64,000 nt of DNA from Burkholderia cepacia (GTDB taxonomy: Bacteria; Pseudomonadota; Gammaproteobacteria; Burkholderiales; Burkholderiaceae). Below the pieces are notes generated by a model. It was not told the origin of the DNA, ran no database searches, and saw only the letters and a list, made by a program, of their open reading frames with translations. Where the stretch lies: NCBI RefSeq assembly GCF_001718835.1, contig NZ_CP013442.1, positions 310,001 to 374,000 on the forward strand, written 5' to 3'. The position numbers were made by a program, and so were the translations under genes. Within the stretch, counting starts at the first letter, position 1; each line of letters begins with the position of its first letter. Shown piece after piece: positions 62,383 through 64,000 of the stretch.

Positions 62383-64000
62383 TCATCCGGCGACCCGCTC
62401 CGCGAGCAGCGCGGCCTGCGCCCGCTCGAATTCGGCGTTCGTGCCGGCGACCAGGTCCGCCGCCGCGGCGACTTCGGCGGCGCGCGCGAACTGCTCGATC
62501 TCCTTGCAGCGGGCCGACAGCACGTGCGCGCCGACGTTCGCACTGCTCGATTTCAGCGTATGGGCGGCAAGCCTCAGCGCATCGGCATTGCCCGCCGCGA
62601 CGGCCGCATGCATGTCGCCGATCAGTCGCGGCGCATCCAGCACGAACTGATCGATGATCCGGGTCAGGATGTCGGGGCGGCCGGGCCGCTGGAGCGCGCG
62701 CAATGCGTCGAGTGCCTTGCGGTCGATCACGTTCGAGTCGCCGTCCGGGGCGGCGCTCGGCGGGTCGGTTGCCGGGTCGGTTCCCGCCTCGATCGCCGCA
62801 TCGATTGCCGCATCGGTTGCCGAATCGACGGCTGTGTCGCTCGCGGCCGGCGCCACTGCCGGCACCGCCGGCGCATCGCCGCGCGCAAAGCGCGCGAGCA
62901 TCTGCAGCAGCGCATCGCGACGGAACGGTTTTCCGAGGTAGTCGTCCATGCCGGCGGCCAGGCAGCGCTCCCGGTCGCCGCTGAGCGCATTGGCCGTCAA
63001 CGCGATGACCGGCAGTCGCGGCGCGCCGGCCGCCGCTTCGTGCCGACGCAGCAGCCGCGTCGCTTCGAAGCCGTCCAGCAGCGGCATCTGGCAATCCATC
63101 AGGACCACGTCGAACCTTTCGTTCGCGAGCCGCTCCAGCGCCTGCCGGCCGTTCTCGGCGACTGCCACCGCGTAGCCCGTATCCTCCAGCATCGCCAGCG
63201 CGATCTGCTGGTTGACCGCGTTGTCCTCGACCAGCAGCACGCGCGCCGCAACCGCGCCGGGCAACGGGCCGCCGTCCGGTTCGGCTTCGTCGGCGAGCGG
63301 CGCCGACGACGGCAGCCGGGGCGGCCTCACGCGCATCGCCGACGCGATGGCCGTGTACAGCTCCGCACCATGGAGCGGCTTCGTCAGCCGGGCGTCGATG
63401 TCGAGTTCCCGCGCGACCTGGATGCTGTCCATCATCTCGAACGCGGTCAGCGTGACGATCCTGAGCGCACGCAGCGACGGGTCGCGGCGGATGTGCTGCA
63501 CGAGCGAGATGCCGTCCATGCCCGGCATCCGCACATCGACGATGGCGAGATCGAACGGCACGCCGTCGGAGACGGCCGACCGCAACTGCGACAGCGCATC
63601 GCCGCCGCCGATGGCCGTCGCGACGCACAGCTGCCATTCGAACGCATGTTCGACGAGGACGCTGCGATCGGTCTCGCTGTCGTCCACGATCAGGACCCTC
63701 AACCCTGCCAGCGACCGTCGCGCGCCCTCGACCGCGCCGGCCGCGCCGTCCGCCGGCTCGAGCCGCGCGGTCACGGTGAACACCGAGCCCTTGCCGGGCG
63801 TCGATTCGAGCGTGAGCGTGCCGCCCATCATCTCGGCCAGCTGGCGGGAAATCACGAGCCCCAGCCCGGTTCCGCCGTATTTGCGCGCGGTCGAGCTGTC
63901 GGCCTGCTGGAACGGCCGGAACAACTGCGCGGACACGTCCGGCGCGATGCCGATGCCGCTGTCGGCGATCGCGAACACGACGCGGCCGTCGTCCGCATAC
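62383..64000 (-). CDS. Hybrid histidine kinase, C-terminal part (cut by the window edge)
   Basis: The visible part starts inside the ATP-binding domain (DSGIGIAPDVSAQLFRPF, KYGGTGLGLVIS). Two receiver domains follow (LAIVDVRMPGMDG and VVLMDCQMPLLDG), then an Ala/Thr/Asp-rich linker (DAAIDAAIEAGTDPATD) and an HPt domain with phospho-His in LRLAAHTLKSSSANVG. It is a multi-step phosphorelay kinase. The sensor and H-box lie beyond 64000. The gene downstream encodes a GGDEF/EAL protein with two receivers, a likely partner. Confidence 0.93.
   Translation of the reverse strand, partial: YADDGRVVFAIADSGIGIAPDVSAQLFRPFQQADSSTARKYGGTGLGLVISRQLAEMMGGTLTLESTPGKGSVFTVTARLEPADGAAGAVEGARRSLAGLRVLIVDDSETDRSVLVEHAFEWQLCVATAIGGGDALSQLRSAVSDGVPFDLAIVDVRMPGMDGISLVQHIRRDPSLRALRIVTLTAFEMMDSIQVARELDIDARLTKPLHGAELYTAIASAMRVRPPRLPSSAPLADEAEPDGGPLPGAVAARVLLVEDNAVNQQIALAMLEDTGYAVAVAENGRQALERLANERFDVVLMDCQMPLLDGFEATRLLRRHEAAAGAPRLPVIALTANALSGDRERCLAAGMDDYLGKPFRRDALLQMLARFARGDAPAVPAVAPAASDTAVDSATDAAIDAAIEAGTDPATDPPSAAPDGDSNVIDRKALDALRALQRPGRPDILTRIIDQFVLDAPRLIGDMHAAVAAGNADALRLAAHTLKSSSANVGAHVLSARCKEIEQFARAAEVAAAADLVAGTNAEFERAQAALLAERVAG

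Noticed and set aside
1..64000. tRNA, rRNA and CRISPR arrays
   Set aside because: I looked for cloverleaf-like blocks, rRNA-like stretches and regularly spaced repeats and saw none.

Overview
The window is high-GC DNA with strong G/C third-position codon bias. Its gene content points to Burkholderia, most likely the B. cepacia complex and a secondary chromosome. The indicators are an efflux operon next to pqi genes, a short H-NS-family protein, many LysR/AraC/TetR regulators, and at the right a set of universal stress, PHA and FNR-type genes. That set resembles the low-oxygen-activated (lxa) locus described in B. cenocepacia. The species call is inference; there is no rRNA or marker gene here.

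Layout. (1) 0.06-10.7 kb: a minus-strand block encodes a periplasmic adaptor, an RND pump and an outer-membrane channel, then pqiA-pqiB-pqiC for lipid transport across the envelope. pqiA carries an apparent frameshift. A divergent TetR gene shares a face-to-face promoter with the pump. (2) 10.9-17.1 kb: an accessory patch with an intact ISNCY-type element, a RES/Xre toxin-antitoxin pair with its operator, ParD and integrase debris, an apparently imported GH18 chitinase with its own terminator, an IS6-type relic and a scrambled ISNCY relic. (3) 17.1-20.1 kb: an operon of a HAD-UbiA prenyltransferase, a polytopic membrane protein and an SMR-type transporter, likely for a lipid-linked sugar. (4) 20.3-23.6 kb: an MHYT histidine kinase and a response regulator with a degenerate HD-GYP domain. 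(5) 24.0-28.1 kb: an AraC regulator divergent from a polyamine-type ABC importer that has two permeases and a binding protein but no ATPase. (6) 28.9-33.8 kb: a 2-hydroxycarboxylate transporter, a CoA-transferase, a CitE-like lyase and an H-NS protein, with a divergent LysR gene. (7) 33.9-43.1 kb: an MFS exporter, an HTH-only AraC remnant, SDR/LysR, a LytTR two-component pair, small envelope proteins, a TetR/SDR pair with two matching operators, and a lower-GC STM2901/DUF1493 pair.

(8) 43.5-64 kb: the low-oxygen/stress block. It holds zwf, an alpha/beta hydrolase, two zinc alcohol dehydrogenases, phaC-phaB, four universal stress protein genes (one frameshifted), an FNR-type regulator with all four cluster cysteines, a SulP transporter, a REC-PAS-GGDEF-EAL-REC protein and a partial hybrid histidine kinase. 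Six FNR-like boxes (TTGAT-N4-ATCAA type) lie upstream of its genes, which fits control by the FNR homologue encoded here. A 1.4 kb IS110-family element with 33-bp perfect terminal inverted repeats has inserted between two stress genes.

All coordinates, motifs and overlaps were read by eye. Family names rest on recognised motifs, not on searches.
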